From: Rhizophagus sp. LPA8_4_AMF
Lineage: Eukaryota; Glomeromycota; Glomeromycetes; Glomerales; Glomeraceae
DNA: 54,531 nt
Direction of reading: 5' to 3'
NCBI GenBank assembly: GCA_021464525.1
Contig: JADRCO010000102.1
Span: 1 to 54,531, forward strand
A model generated the notes under the pieces. The model was not told the DNA's origin. It saw nothing but the letters and a program-made list of their open reading frames with translations, and did not search any database. Position 1 is the stretch's first letter. Each line of letters begins with the position of its first letter. The translations under genes and the position numbers were made by a program. Shown here piece after piece: positions 23,999-36,798 of this stretch.

Positions 23999-26401
23999 TC
24001 ATTTTTTATCTGCTTTATCTGAGTCTGTCGTCCTTGAAGTGCCAGGTTTCTCTGGAAGTGAATGATGTCTGTATTCTTTTTTTGAACGTTTTCTAGGCTG
24101 ATCAGAATTGTCTTCCTGTTCATCACCATCTGAACCACGTCTTTTGTCCTTACGCATACGTCTCGAACTTTCAGGATTATCTTTCCGTTCGTCAGCTAAC
24201 CCTCGCCTATTTTTTGAATGTTCTTGATTAGCAATATAAATACGATTACGTTTTTTATTAGGCTCATGGTCACGCTGCCTTTCTGGACTTCGTGCTCTCT
24301 TTGACTTTTTACGTTGTTCTCTTCGTTCATACCCTGGACGTTTTTCTGTCGACGTAATTTTTGAAGAAGTTTCCTCTATTTTATTATGTTCTTTCTTCTC
24401 TTTTGGTTTATTACGCCGATTGTACTCATGACTTGACTCATATTGTGGTAAGCTGATAATAAATATCACATTAGAATACTATAATACTATACGAATATGG
24501 TTTTCAAATTTTGTAACTTACTCTTTAGGTTCTGCAGGTAAAGGATCTGTCCAGAGATAATCATGATCTAATGCTTGAAATGCATTTAGCCGTTGTCTTG
24601 GATCAAGTACAAGTAATTTATCCATTAAATCAGCTGCTTGTTCACCATATCTTAAAATCAACAACCTTAGGTTATTAGACTGATCAAATAAATCATAAAA
24701 TATTTTTTTTTTTAAAAAAAAAAAAGATTATTCTCACAACCTTTCGTATTCAGCTATTACTCTTCGTGGAGATTCTTTTTCAGGTTCGACTTGCAGATCT
24801 GATATTCCCAAGTCTTTAAAGGTATCAGCTGTTGGTGTCCCACACAATTTATAGATAATTTCTAACTGATGAAGATCAGAATTACCTATAATTTATATTA
24901 AAACAATAAACGACACTTAGTTATTGTTATTATCTCTTATATGGGCTACACTATATTTTATAATTTTGTTAAAATTGACAATAACCCATCAGTATTGGTT
25001 GTCTTTTTAACATCTCGCCAAAAACGCAACTAGAAAAAAATTTTCAAAATGAGTATAATGTATAATAATTAAGAGCAGTAAAAATTACCAACTTACCCAA
25101 TTGCCCACATATCAATCGCGGGTGTATATCGTTTTGCACCGAGTAATAGTTCTGGTGATCTATACCACCGCGTTACTACACAACCTGTTAATGATTTATC
25201 GTTTATTATTGGACGTGAAAGGCCAAAGTCTGCGATCTTAAGAATGCCGTTATTATCAATTAACAAATTGGCAGCTACAAGAAAATTAATTGTACAATTA
25301 TGTGAATTAATAATATAATTAAAATTCGAATTATTTTTTTTCTATAGTATTATATAAAAAAAAAGAATACCTACCTTTCAGATCACGATGTAATATTCGT
25401 TGCTAATTAAGAAATTTCAAATTAAATATAACATCTTCAAAGATTATTTTACAAATTAAATTAAAACTACACACTTGATGCAGATAAAAAGTCCCTTCTA
25501 ATAATTGCCTTAGATAACATTTGATTTGTGGAGCAGCGAATTGGACATCTTTATTTTCTAGGAGCCCAGCTAGATCGTGATCCATATAAGGAAAAACCAT
25601 ATATATTGAAGGTTGATCTTCCTTATCACCTTTAAAATAAATTTCTTGGTTACGATTTGCGTATATTTTTAATAATTAAACTGACCAAAAAATTTTACCA
25701 TATTCAAATGCCATATCACTCAACGTGACCACATTTGGGTTACTAAGTTGCCGGAGGATCTTGATCTCTCTAATCGCAGTAATTGGAATGCCTTCTTTTT
25801 CATTATGCATCAAGATCCTTTTCAGAGCAACAACGTTCTTTGTCTTTTTGTGAATGCCTTTGTGTACCTCACTATTATGTAATTGTAATTAACGAATTAC
25901 AGTGAATAGACGCAAATGTAACTTCGGAAACAAGTATTGGAGATCTAATTATTAACTAGTATATTTTCATACCCAAATGTTCCCTCACCAAGTTTATCTT
26001 TTATCTCATAGTCAGTTATTGAAGAACACCCTACAAATGTGTGATCACTAAAATAAAAATAAAATAAAATATTAAATAATTTTTTTTAAAAAAATGAACA
26101 AATGAACTCTGTAAAGATCAAAATATATTTCATACGGGTAAAAGTTATGGGGAGGGCTATACGATTGTACATTTTTCGGTGTTTTAATTCTATAGGGGGA
26201 ACCGGCGGGAGTAACAACACTACAGCCTCCATTTTCGTCACTGTATATTCCTTGAGCTTCATTGCCAGAATCATTGAAAGAAAAATGTTCCTCTTGCGAT
26301 GAAGGTCTTGAAGGTGCATCCGCAGGACTAATTGGATGCTCATTTGTTTTATAAGTAGATGAGGGAGAGGCTGATAGGTTTAAAGCATCGTCAGCTGTCA
26401 T
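23999..26401 (-). CDS. BUR1: Cyclin-dependent kinase, BUR1/CDK9-like, 10 exons
   Basis: Exons in coding order: 26401-26136, 26047-25973, 25871-25699, 25629-25475, 25402-25375, 25274-25097, 25029-24986, 24885-24741, 24650-24522, 24452-23999 (1647 nt, 548 aa). The complete kinase core has GEGTFG (109-114), Lys131 in VALK, cyclin-binding helix PITAIRE (143-149), HRDLK (228-232), DFG (248-250) and T-loop Thr267 in [10 protein letters not shown]. The [12 protein letters not shown] segment and the long Lys/Arg/Glu/Ser tail (about 400-548) favour the transcriptional BUR1/CDK9 group, which phosphorylates Spt5 and the RNA polymerase II CTD. CTK1/CDK12 is the main alternative. Exon 5 is only 28 nt. Confidence 0.88.
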
Positions 26402-26661
26402 TATGTATTTTGAAGGTATAACTAAAAATTAGAGAGTTTTTGCTATTATGAAGGAAGGAAATATTTATTTTTTTTTTATTTTCAATAAATGGGAATTGAA
26501 CTGAATGATTACTCTGAAGCTCAAATATTTATACAGTACACTAACAAACTATCATAAGTCACGTGCTTTGATGTAATATTAAATCAACGTAATTACTAAC
26601 TGACTAAATTACTCATTAAAATATTATTTAAAATAGTATTAATGTGCATAAACTAATAAAT

Positions 26662-27697
26662 TTAATTCGGAGATTTTCCAATTCTTTCACATAAAGTTTT
26701 CCAATAAGTTTCATGATGATATTCAAAAGCGTTCGATCCGCCATACTCCGACTCTAATTGATCTTCGCGAATATGATCTAAACAATTAACCCATTGTGTA
26801 TTTTGTGCCGCTTTATCGGGATTATGTATATCTACGAACTTAATTTTGTTTTTTGTAACGGGATCAATAAAGGGAGAGATTAATTTAAAAAATCCCCAAA
26901 AATACCAAGGAGCTAATAAAAAAAGAATTTTCATTTAATTTTTTTTTAAAGAAAGAAATTAAAAAAAATAATATATATATATATATATTCACCATTAATA
27001 ATCAAAGAATATCCTAATCGCTCAGGATAATGAGAACTCAAGGTATACATAAATTCTTTAGCAACCCCCAAACCAGGACTACTTCGAGCGGTACATTTAT
27101 TAAAGTCAATAATAATTACAACGTTTTCTACATTTTCCGGCATTATTGTAATTGCACTTTCGAAATTAAATATTACAAAACGTAATTGATCAGGACCAGG
27201 TAAAGTATTCTGCAATCCAGGTCTCAAGTATAAAATTGGGCGACCATTATTATCAAACCCATTTAAATATTGTTTACCCGTAACAGCCTTAAATTAATTA
27301 TGTAAAATATTCATTAGCATTTATAAATACCTTTTATATAGTAATTATTAATTAATACCTCTGCTTCAACAGATTTAGGATCAATATCCGAAGGTTTATA
27401 TTCTCTTCTCCATTCTAGACTATATTTTATTCTATTCTTTGCATCTGTTAAATTCCACTTAGCTGCTCGTAAATTACGTTTTAAGCAAGCATCAGATACC
27501 CAATTTTTTTCTTCTTGATAACGATCATCTTCCTTTGAGAGTAAAATGCTATCCACGTATTCTTTTAATTTACTAAATTTTTCTTCTTGTTCTGCAGTAA
27601 CTTCAGGAGGGACAGGTAAAGTTACGTTATCCGGACAAGTTAAAATTGGGATTTTGGTATATAGGGATTTAATATCTGTCTCTTTATTATTTGTCAT
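26662..27697 (-). CDS. CRAL-TRIO (Sec14-like) lipid transfer protein, 3 exons
   Basis: Exons in coding order: 27697-27359, 27287-26993, 26912-26662 (885 nt, 294 aa). The N-terminal CRAL-TRIO-N helices (about 30-110) include LKRNLRAAKWNLTDA and LEWRREYKP. The lipid-binding domain follows with NGRPILYLRPG, the strand VVIIIDFNKC, HYPERLGYSLIINAPWYFWG and a C-terminal gate helix region. Proteins of this family exchange phosphatidylinositol, phosphatidylcholine or sterols between membranes. The overall length and the PERLG...NAPW motif resemble yeast Pdr16/Sfh proteins, but the ligand cannot be assigned. It lies in tandem with the BUR1-like gene, 260 bp downstream of that gene's start codon. Confidence 0.88.
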
Positions 27698-30431
27698 TTT
27701 AAATTTTTAAAGTGAACAATAAAAACAGTAGAAAATTTGAAAAAGAAATATTCGCTACATTTTTATACTTTCTTAAAGAGATACGGAAAAATAATAAACC
27801 CTTATTTGATGCAGCTATAAATAAGTATCGTGCAAATTATTATTGTACCACCTAAGATTATAGGGGTCGTTGTCACACATTATTCCTCGTTTATAAGGTA
27901 AAGTTTTCTTTAAGATGCATAAGTTCCGTACCCAATTAATTTCCTTTAAATTGTAATATAATTCCTTTAATTTCGAAAATATATCAGCAACGAGATGAAT
28001 AAATAGAATAAATAAGTATTTTTTATTATCATTTTATGATGAAGCTTGTCAACCGACGTAAATTTCACTTTTTTAAAAAACTGAAATTGATCAAGTCTTA
28101 CGTAAGATGGTTCGAGACTCACATTTCAGTAATTTATTAATCACATTATTTGAAAAATTGGATTAAAACGTGGGGATTTCTCGATCCAGATTTCTTCCAG
28201 CATCTGAAAATTTTTTGTGAGCGAAACCAATAAAGAAATAAAACAAACCCTCCATAAATGCATAGTAGGTGGACTTTGTACAACGGAACTGCGCATTGAA
28301 GTAACTCCGCAATAAATCTTAATCTCGGAAAGTCTTGTCTGTGTAAGTTTAAAAGAACATTGAGAGTCCCCAACAGGGGGAGGAGATTGTGACTTTGTCG
28401 GGAGAATTAGTAAGGAAGTATTCTCGTTAAAATTCCAGGAATTGCAACGGCCAGAACTTCTGCAACGGTTGGAACCACTACGGCCACCACCACTACTACA
28501 GCCACAATAAATAATTATGAGGAAGAATCCAGAAATATAGATATAATTGCGGGAAACGTAGATATATCGAGCATTTTATGAAATTTCTTTGTGCTTTTAT
28601 GTCTGTTTTTAATTTAGCACATTAATGATTCGCAACGTTGAAAATTCATGATAAATACAAAACAAGAAAAGGTCTTATCAACCATTTGGAAATAAATAAA
28701 AATACATTCGTAATTTATTATTCGTAAAAGTACAATCGGAATTCTTAATGTCCGAATTTTTTATATGATGATAATTGAGGAATTTTAGCATCAAATATCT
28801 AGGTAATAATTAATTCATAGGGGAGAAGTCTTTTGTGATTTTAGAAGTTTGCGATTATAAAAGGTGATCGTGCAAGAATTTATTTTTAGAACTAAAATGA
28901 GAAATAATAGAAGAATTCATAAAATCAACTTTTTTTCTCCATTGTTTTCTCCTTTCTTGACTTTTTGGACTGATATCTTCAATATCCAAACCAGTTTCTT
29001 CAAATTCAAGGAAGTCGCATCATGTTCGATTCCGAAGTGCATCATGCTTTCAACGTTCTTCTTCCAAAGAATTTCCAATGGTCACAACATATCAGACATC
29101 ATGTCAAGGTCGAACACGTGACTATAACAGTCTAAAAAATGCCTCACAAATGATGATATATGATTGAAATCAAAATCATAAAGAATGATGTTATAAACTT
29201 TTCTTCATTCTGAAGTGAAAGGATTATTTTTTTAAACCCGCCCATCTAGGTCTTATTGGGTTTAAATCACGTTCTTTAGCACCTTTCTTTTTTATTTTAT
29301 TGTTGCGCTTCATCATTGAGATTATTACTAAGACCATTGGCAGTCACTTCCAGTTGTCTCCATCATCTGATTTAAGTTGGTTAAATATCTACTTGAAATT
29401 CTGTTCGTGATATCAATTTGATATCTGTGATATCCATTATTATTGGTAGTTTTATGTTAAGTTGAAACATGAATGTTGTGAACTTGTTTGTTTTGTGTTG
29501 GATATGTAAATTATCAAATAGTGATAATATTTCGATTTGCACAAAATTTCCATAAGAAATGCTATCTGGATCTTGAATGTCCACAAGAGGCAATCATAAG
29601 AAATTTAAAGAAATCTTCCAATCTTTATATTATTTTTTTTTTATGTTCTATTTTGTATTAGTATATTTATGGGCGCACGAAAGGAAATGGAATTAAGGGT
29701 AAAGGGATTAGAAGGAAAAATAAGGAGATTAAGGTAACAAATTGCGTGTCAAGCCGTGACGGTTGATTTTTTTTTTAGGAATAAAAAAAGAATTATCTTT
29801 TTAAAAAAAAAAAAAAATTTAATGATTTATTACGCAAGGTTGGCATGTGATTCCATTATATTTTAACCATTATTGTATATATTAAAAAATAAACATGTTT
29901 CACAGATTTCCATAGAATAAATAATCATTACATCATATTTTTTGCGCCAATTTAAATTTATCGTAAAATAAGCATGTTTTGTAAATTTATACTGCGCCAT
30001 CATTACTTGCAATATGATCCTTTAATTTTTTAATAGCGATTGCGATTAGCCAATAAATATAATGTTTTTATTTGTAAAAGCTATGCTACATATTATAAAT
30101 TAAATAATCAGGTATTAATTATGTACTTTGTCCTAATAATAAATTATATATTCAATAATAAAATAAATATTAACAATTAATATACATATGATAAATCTCA
30201 ATTAAACTTTCTTTTGGTTTTTTTTTTAAAAAAAAAAAATATTTAAATTCTATATAACAAATGAATTTCTCAAAAAAAAAATTATTGGATTAATTTCACA
30301 AATTTTTTGTTGTATGTTTAGCCCATCAAAAATATGATAAATTTTGTCCAAAACTGCGACATCTGTATGCTTTTCATACAGACTATACTCGTTTTTCTCA
30401 ACGGGGAATGATTTTATCGTCAATGATTTTA
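27698..30431. other. Gene-poor region with faint coding remnants
   Basis: No intact gene is seen. On the minus strand short stretches look coding-like: around 28390-28510 (a Val-rich frame reading VPTVAEVLAVAIPGI), around 28866-29020 (EETGLDIEDISPKSQERRKQ, ending in a stop), and 29381-29593 (a 70-aa frame beginning MPLVDIQDPDSISYGNF). None has a motif I recognise. They may be decayed duplicates. The rest is A/T-rich, with long A and T runs at 29765-29820 and 30220-30285. Confidence 0.45.
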
Positions 30432-33237
30432 TTAGAAAGGAGGATCATCTAAAGAATTACAGTTGTATCGGTAAGTGGTGAAACATGAATACAAATATAC
30501 CTCCTGAAGAATTTGCCATGATATGGAAATAGAAAGGATATTAAAGTTCTTTACCATCTGGAAATTCGCGGTTATCATCATCATCTGCAAGTTAATATGG
30601 TTAAGTATCAAGATAGTATAGTACATTTATGTAAAAATTTGGTTATTTTGTAAAATTTTCTTACCATTTGGAATTTCATGGTCATCATCATCTGTTGCAA
30701 AGTTAAAATGGCGTGAGTATAAAGATAGAACATGAATAAATAAGAAAAAAAAAAATGTTACCGTCTGGAATTTCATAATCATCATCTTTATGTTAAAATG
30801 ATAAAATAGGGTAAGTATCAGGATAGAGTATGGATAAGTAAAAAAAAAAAGAATTGTATAAGTTTCATACCATCCGAAAGTTCCTTACTATCATCCGAAA
30901 GTTTTTTGCTAATGCCTATAAAGTAAAGTGCGTTTATGTCAGAACAGGGCACGAACAAATAAGAAAAGTATATAAAAATTTCTTACCATCCGGAGGTTCT
31001 TTGTTGAGTTCTCTGCTATCGTCCGGTAGTTCTTTGCTAATGTCTGTAAAGTAGGAGTGCGTGAATGTCAGAACGGAGCACGAACAAATAAAAAAAGTAT
31101 ATAAAAGTTTCTTACCATCCGGAGGTTCTTTATTGAGTTCTCTGCTATCGTCCGGAAGTTCTTTGCTAATGTCTGTAAATTAAAAGTGCGTGAATGTCAG
31201 AACGGAGCACGAACAAATAAAAAAATTTCTTACCATCCGGAGATTCTTTGTTATCATTCAGAAGTTCTTTGCTATCATCCAGAAGTTCTTTGTTAATGTC
31301 TGTAAAGTAAAAGTGCGTGAGTGTCAGGATTTGAGCGTGAAATATTAATAAAAAGAATGCATAAGTTACTTTACCATTTGAAAGTTCTTTGCTAGTGACT
31401 GTATAGTAAAAGTGCGTGAGTGGATTGACTATTGAGCATGAAAAATTATTAAAAAGAATGCAAATGTTTCATACCATTCGGAAGTTCTTTGCTATCATCT
31501 GGAGAATCTTTGCTAATGTCTATATATAGTAAAGTGCGTGTCAGAATAGGGCATAAGCAAAATAAGAAAAAGAAATGTAAATATTCCTTACCGTCGGGAC
31601 TATCGTTATTATCTACAAATTAAAAAAATGAATGAATGTAAATATAGAGAATAAACAAATAAATAAAAAGTAAATTTCATTACCATCTAAAAAAAGTTCA
31701 TCATCATTATCTGCAAAGCAAAAAACACGTTAGGCGTTAGGATAAAAAATGAGAAAATAAGAAAGATGTAGTATAAATTTTCTTACCAGGAAGTTCACGG
31801 CGATCTTGATCATCATCAACTGCAAAAGTTAAAGTTGAATATGAGTTTCAATATAGATCACGAACAAATAAGATGATGGTTTAAGAATTTACCTGCGGAT
31901 GATTCTTGCGGTTTAGGAGGTGGATTATATATTTTTGCACGATATCTTCTGTCCTCTTTGCTTTTTTCATCATCAGCTTCCTCAAATTGTTTCGCTTCCT
32001 CATCGCTGCGGCTCTCCTCAGTAGGAAACCAACCAAGCACGGACTGCCATTTCATTATTTTCTCTTTAATATCTAGCGCAGTTGGACGGTTTTGTGGATC
32101 ACTACTCCAACAATCTTTTATCAAAGTTGCATAGCATTCAGGCATTTCTTTGGGTATTTCGGGTCTTCGACCTCTCTTGATCTGAAGGGTAAGTGCATCA
32201 TCATAGGGGAGATCTGCATAAGGTTTTTCACCAGTTCCCACTTCCCATAAGATCATTGCAAAGCTATAAATGTCAGATGCTTCAGTGTATGGTTTATAAT
32301 TTAATACTTCAGGAGCAATGTAAGGTACGACACCAATAATTTTTTTCGTTTTTTCTTCACTGGCTTGTTTAGATAACCCCAAGTCGGTGATTCGTGAGGG
32401 ATACAGAAGATCTTTGAACAGCAAAATGTTTCCAGTGTGAAGATCACGATGTGTCATACCAGTCACATGAATTATTTCTAGGCCCGCGACTATGTTTCGA
32501 AGAATATCAAGTTTCCGACGCCAATATAATTTAGCTTTATTATTTTGAAGATATTTTCGTAAATCACCATTTTCAGCGTATTCCATTACTATTGCATATT
32601 CTTTTGTAACCGGATTTTGAGTGATACCGAGATAGCTAATAAGATGACGACTAGCACATTGAAAATATGCTTCAAGCTGCAAATTGTTTAATAAGTTTTA
32701 AATTAAAATGAGCATAATACAATTTATAATGACATTAATAACTTGAAATACATTATATAATGATAATACCTCAGCGATAAAATCATCACTAATATTGTCC
32801 GATTTGTTCATAGTTTTTAAAACAACTTTCATTTTTCCTTGTCTATGCCATTGCTTTTTATTATGATTCCATCGTAAAACATAACCATTTAGCCAAGTTG
32901 CCAGAGATATTATTCCAAAACCACCTTTAGCAAAAACTTCTTCTTCTATTTCAAGATCTTCATAGGGAATCCATTCAAGAAAAAGGATAGTGTTGATAAG
33001 GGAAGGTCTAACGTATTTAACTAATTTGTCAATTTTTTCGTTTCCGCATGTCCAATTTTCATATTCTTTTTGATATCGCTCTTGAATACAAGGTTGGCAA
33101 GGGAGTTTGTCTATTTTACATTGATCACATTTTGAACAGTTGTGTGGCGTTGGCCTATGTAGAAAATCAAGATAAGAAAAACAAGAACGTCCTTTAACTC
33201 CTTTTCCTGTTGTTGGGAATAATTTTGTAAAATACAT
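30432..33237 (-). CDS. TKL-type protein kinase A with acidic tail from tandem mini-exons (15 exons)
   Basis: Exons: 33237-32770, 32676-31893, then 12 mini-exons 31819-31787, 31710-31684, 31612-31592, 31519-31475, 31398-31375, 31299-31234, 31172-31116, 31043-30987, 30915-30871, 30785-30762, 30691-30665, 30584-30555, and last exon 30448-30432 (1725 nt, 574 aa). An N-terminal Cys cluster (CSKC...CQPC) precedes the kinase domain, with glycine loop AKGGFG, HRDLHTGN (Asp234), DLG (Asp254) and PYIAPEVL, so it is probably active. The C-terminal about 157 residues (418-574) are almost wholly Asp/Glu/Ser/Lys, in modules such as DISKELPDDSRELNKEPPD. A final exon at 30503-30457 is the alternative ending. 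The ends of the mini-exons follow consistent AG/GT sites. Confidence 0.8.
30555..31892 (-). repeat. Tandem exon-intron duplication array (12 units)
   Basis: Twelve units, each a phase-1 mini-exon (21-66 nt, all multiples of three) plus a 61-85 nt intron. The introns share long strings (GTGCGTGAATGTCAGAAC and CACGAACAAATAA on the plus strand). The units at 30987-31115 and 31116-31233 are almost identical, showing recent duplication. Exon cores share AGCAAAGAACTT (coding strand). Confidence 0.9.
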
Positions 33238-34259
33238 GGTTTTTGAAGTATATGAGATAAGAAGAGAAACGAAGAATTATTTTGTAGGTTACCCAATTTA
33301 TAAATTCATTAACACCCAAGATAACACAATTTACTAACAAATTCTTATTGGAAAAAAAACAAAATTCAAATCATGCCACAAATAGGAGATTCCTTTTTTG
33401 GAATGGCATGATGGATGAATTGATCAACAAAAAACAAATAATTCTTTATGAAATTTCTTTCTTTCTCTCTTCATTTAAACTGAATAAGCACAATTGAACT
33501 TTTTCATTCGAATAATAAATAATAAATATAGGTTTTTTTTTAGGATGTAATTTGTTTTAGTTTATTTACGGAATCTAGTTTCCCGCTTATGTATTGTTAT
33601 TCTGTGACACACTGTTATGTTATCCGTGCACAATTTGGCGTTTTAAGGAGTGGGCAAAACCACAAAAATTTCCAAATTTATCAATTTGGCTTAAAATTTT
33701 TAATTTTGATTTGAGTGTGCTTATGCGAGTGTTTAGGATTGCATGCATTGTTGGATTTGTTTGTAAATTAAAATTAAATTAAATTAATTAAAATATTTGA
33801 TATTTTTCTTCTTAGTGTTTATTTTTTATTTTATATAAATAGAATATACAGTATAATAAAAGTCAAGTCAAGAAGAGTATTAGTGGTTATTTTCCAAACA
33901 AAATAATTTTTATAATATTTTCAATCGTTGAAAATATAAAAGATTATGCACTAGAATAGAATCTTTTTCATCAATTCTCTTTTTTTTTTTGACTTTTTTA
34001 TTAATCATTTGGTATAATGAAGACAAAGATAGAACAGCAAATGATTACTATAATTATTATGTATATAAAAAAAGGAAAAAGTTTCAGGTAATTGATGGCA
34101 TGGATCAGCATGTGTGACAAATTTAGAGTTGTGCCGGACTGTGCCGTGTCTCAACTGTCTCATTTAATCGATATAAATGAAAAAAGAGTTTACTTTTTAT
34201 CAAAATTATTTTTAGAGATTTAATTATTTTATTTAATTATATTGTAAAGAAACATTATC
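33238..34259. other. Divergent promoter region between kinase A and the Sel1 pseudokinase
   Basis: A 1-kb AT-rich spacer between two divergent start codons, so it should hold both promoters. No gene is supported. The frame at 33594-33782 is Trp/Cys-rich but motif-free. Confidence 0.6.
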
Positions 34260-36608
34260 ATGAAAGAAACATTTTCTAGTTTTACCGTTAGTATATCAGA
34301 AAGCGTTAAAGACCATGGAGTAAATGTTATACAAACAACCGCAGATATTGTTCAAAATTTAATACCACATTTTGATATAGCAATTAAAATAGCATCTTGT
34401 ATATTAGATATTTATGATAAAGCTAAAACGAATAAAAAAATTTGTAGAGTATTTGCTGATAGAGTAGATTTAGCTTTAACATCAATAAAATATTTACAAA
34501 GGCATATGGATAAAAATGTTGAAAAATTTCGTGAAAAAAGTTATTTTGAAAGTTTTATGCATTTTATTGAAGTATTAGAAAATATTAAAGATTTTGTTGA
34601 AGAAGTTTCTGAAATTAAAGGTTTTAAAAAATTTTTCGTTGCTAATGTGGTTAATCAACAACTTAATGAAATTAGGGATGATTTTGATAATTGTTATAAA
34701 TCATTACAACTTGCTATTGTTATTGATGATGTTGTTAATCGTGAAAATGAAAATGAAGAGATAAAAAGTGATTTAAATCAATTAAAAGGTTTTTATGAAG
34801 ATATTAAAAATAGTTTTAATATAACTGATCAAAAATTATCAATTATTACTGCAAAAATTGAAATGTTGGAAAAAAATTCTTCGATTTTGGATAAATCGAA
34901 ACCCCCTGCAATTGGTCCGGAAAATCTTATGGTACCAGAAGATACCATAGAACGTAATAAGGTTATATTAAGAAAATATAGAAATCTGGATGTCGCTTGT
35001 AAACCAACTAAATATTCAATTGATGATAATAATCCAGAATCAAAATCAGCTGGTGCAACTTTAACAATTTGGAATGAATTAAGTGAATGTCCTTATATAA
35101 TTAAATTTCTTGGAGTTTCAAATTTGGATATATACGCTGAAAATGTTATGGTTCTAGAATGGGCTGAATTTGGAGATTTAAAAAGTCTTTATGAGAGTAA
35201 GAATCTTAATTGGAAACTTAAATTAAGTATGGCGAGAGATGTTTTTCGTGGTCTCTGTTTCTTAAATCATATTCGTAAGTTCTATTTATTTATTTTTTTA
35301 ATTACCGATATTTTACGTCCGTGAACTAATTCATATAAATAATTAGGTGTTTTACATCATGATGTTAGATGTGAAAATGTTTTGGTAAGTTCTTTGATTT
35401 ATCAATATACTATATATTGAATTTATTAATTTTATTAATTTATATATTTTTAAATAGGTGGTTGAAGGATTTAAATGTAAAATAACAAATTTTACTTTAA
35501 GTCGTAAAACACAATATGTAACTTCCAAAGTACATGATGGGGAGAGTGTGAAACAAATGATGCGTTGGATGGCCCCTGAAAAACTTAAACCTTATCAAAA
35601 ATCAAATCAAAATACGAAGATAGAACCATATACTTATGCATGTGAAATGTTTAGGTATGTAAACGAATTGGCTAAGATGGATTAAATAAATAAAAAATAA
35701 ATTCTTTATTAAAATTCTTTTCTTTTTTTTATAGTTTTGGAATGCTTCTTTGGGAGCTTTCTTTTAAAAAAGTACCATATAAAGGTATGGAATATGATGA
35801 AATAGTTGAACATGTTATGAGTGGAAAACGAGAAACATTAAACTTCGTAAATTGTCCACGTGATATAATTGATGGTTTCACCGAAATTATTACATCGGCA
35901 TGGCAACATGAAAATCGTAAACGTCCAACAACCCAAAAGGTCTCAAAGATTCTTGAATCATTATATAAATCTCATGAAAATAATTTGTTAAATTTAAATG
36001 AAGAAACAAATTATGAACCTCAAAAACCTCAAGAAAGTTCTTTTACTACCTCTGCCAATTCTACCAATAATAATAATGCTATTGAAATTGTTAATAAGCA
36101 TGTTCTTGATCTTTTACCATTATCAGAAGGTATTAAACATCATAATACAAAAGCTAAAAAAACAAAATCAAAACAAGAATATAATATTTGTTGGGAATGT
36201 TTCAATGCACATGCAAGTATTGGTAATAAAACGGCTATGTATTGGAAAGGACTTTATTTATGGAAAGGTTTTGTTGAAAAGAATCAAATTGAAGCAAAAA
36301 GATTATTTAAAATTGCAGCTGACGCTGGAATAGCTGATGCTCAGTTGGAATATGCTTTTGCTTATGATAGTAAGAATCTTAAAAATCCTGATTTACCTTT
36401 TGATAAAAAAGAATGTTGGAAATATTTAAATTTGGCCGCTGAAAATAATAATCCTACAGCATTATATCACGTAGGTATTACTTATTATAACGGAAAAATG
36501 GGAGTGAAACAAGATAAAGAAAAAGGTATTGGATATCTTAAACTTTCCGCTTTACGAGATAATCCGAAAGCAATTGAAACATTAAATAAATACGGAATTA
36601 ATCTTTAA
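34260..36608 (+). CDS. Four-helix-bundle / pseudokinase / Sel1-repeat protein (MLKL-like architecture), 4 exons
   Basis: Exons: 34260-35274, 35347-35384, 35458-35654, 35735-36608 (2124 nt, 707 aa). Residues about 25-160 form a helical region resembling the MLKL/HeLo/Cbl-N four-helix bundle (IPHFDIAIKIASCILDIYDK and following helices), then a coiled stretch (160-210). The kinase-like domain (about 222-465) keeps Lys248 in VACK, but the glycine loop is lost, HRD is HHD (342-344) and DFG is NFT (362-364), so the Mg-binding Asp is missing; a pseudokinase is predicted. Residues about 565-707 carry about three Sel1-like repeats (EAKRLFKIAADAGIADAQ, ECWKYLNLAAENNNPTALY, KGIGYLKLSALRDNPKAI). The scaffolding or cell-death-signalling role is inferred from MLKL only. 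Confidence 0.82.
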
Positions 36609-36798
36609 TAATTAGTTAACTAAATTTTTTTACTTTATTTTATTTATATTTATTAAATTATAAATTATAATTGTTTTTATGTTAACATTAAATAAAACAA
36701 ATCATATCTTAATAAAAAAATTATTATCTAGTATTGTTTGTTTATAATTTATAATTATACAAGTTGATGATAAATTTAAAGGTACTGGAATTACAAAA

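Noticed and set aside
26102..26302. 66-codon plus-strand frame and a second minus frame at 26086-26343
   Set aside because: Shadows of BUR1-like exon 1, whose own frame is supported by splicing into the kinase domain.
28864..29121. 85-codon plus-strand frame
   Set aside because: Phe/Ser-rich; the opposite strand reads more like protein there, so the plus frame is probably its antisense.
30555..31892. CRISPR-like or plain minisatellite reading of the repeat array
   Set aside because: Repeats and spacers vary in length, and each unit carries matching acceptor and donor sites with phase-1 codons continuing the kinase frame. Exon duplication explains it better.
35998..36333. 111-codon plus frame overlapping the Sel1 protein
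   Set aside because: Alternate-frame shadow of exon 4 of the pseudokinase/Sel1 gene.
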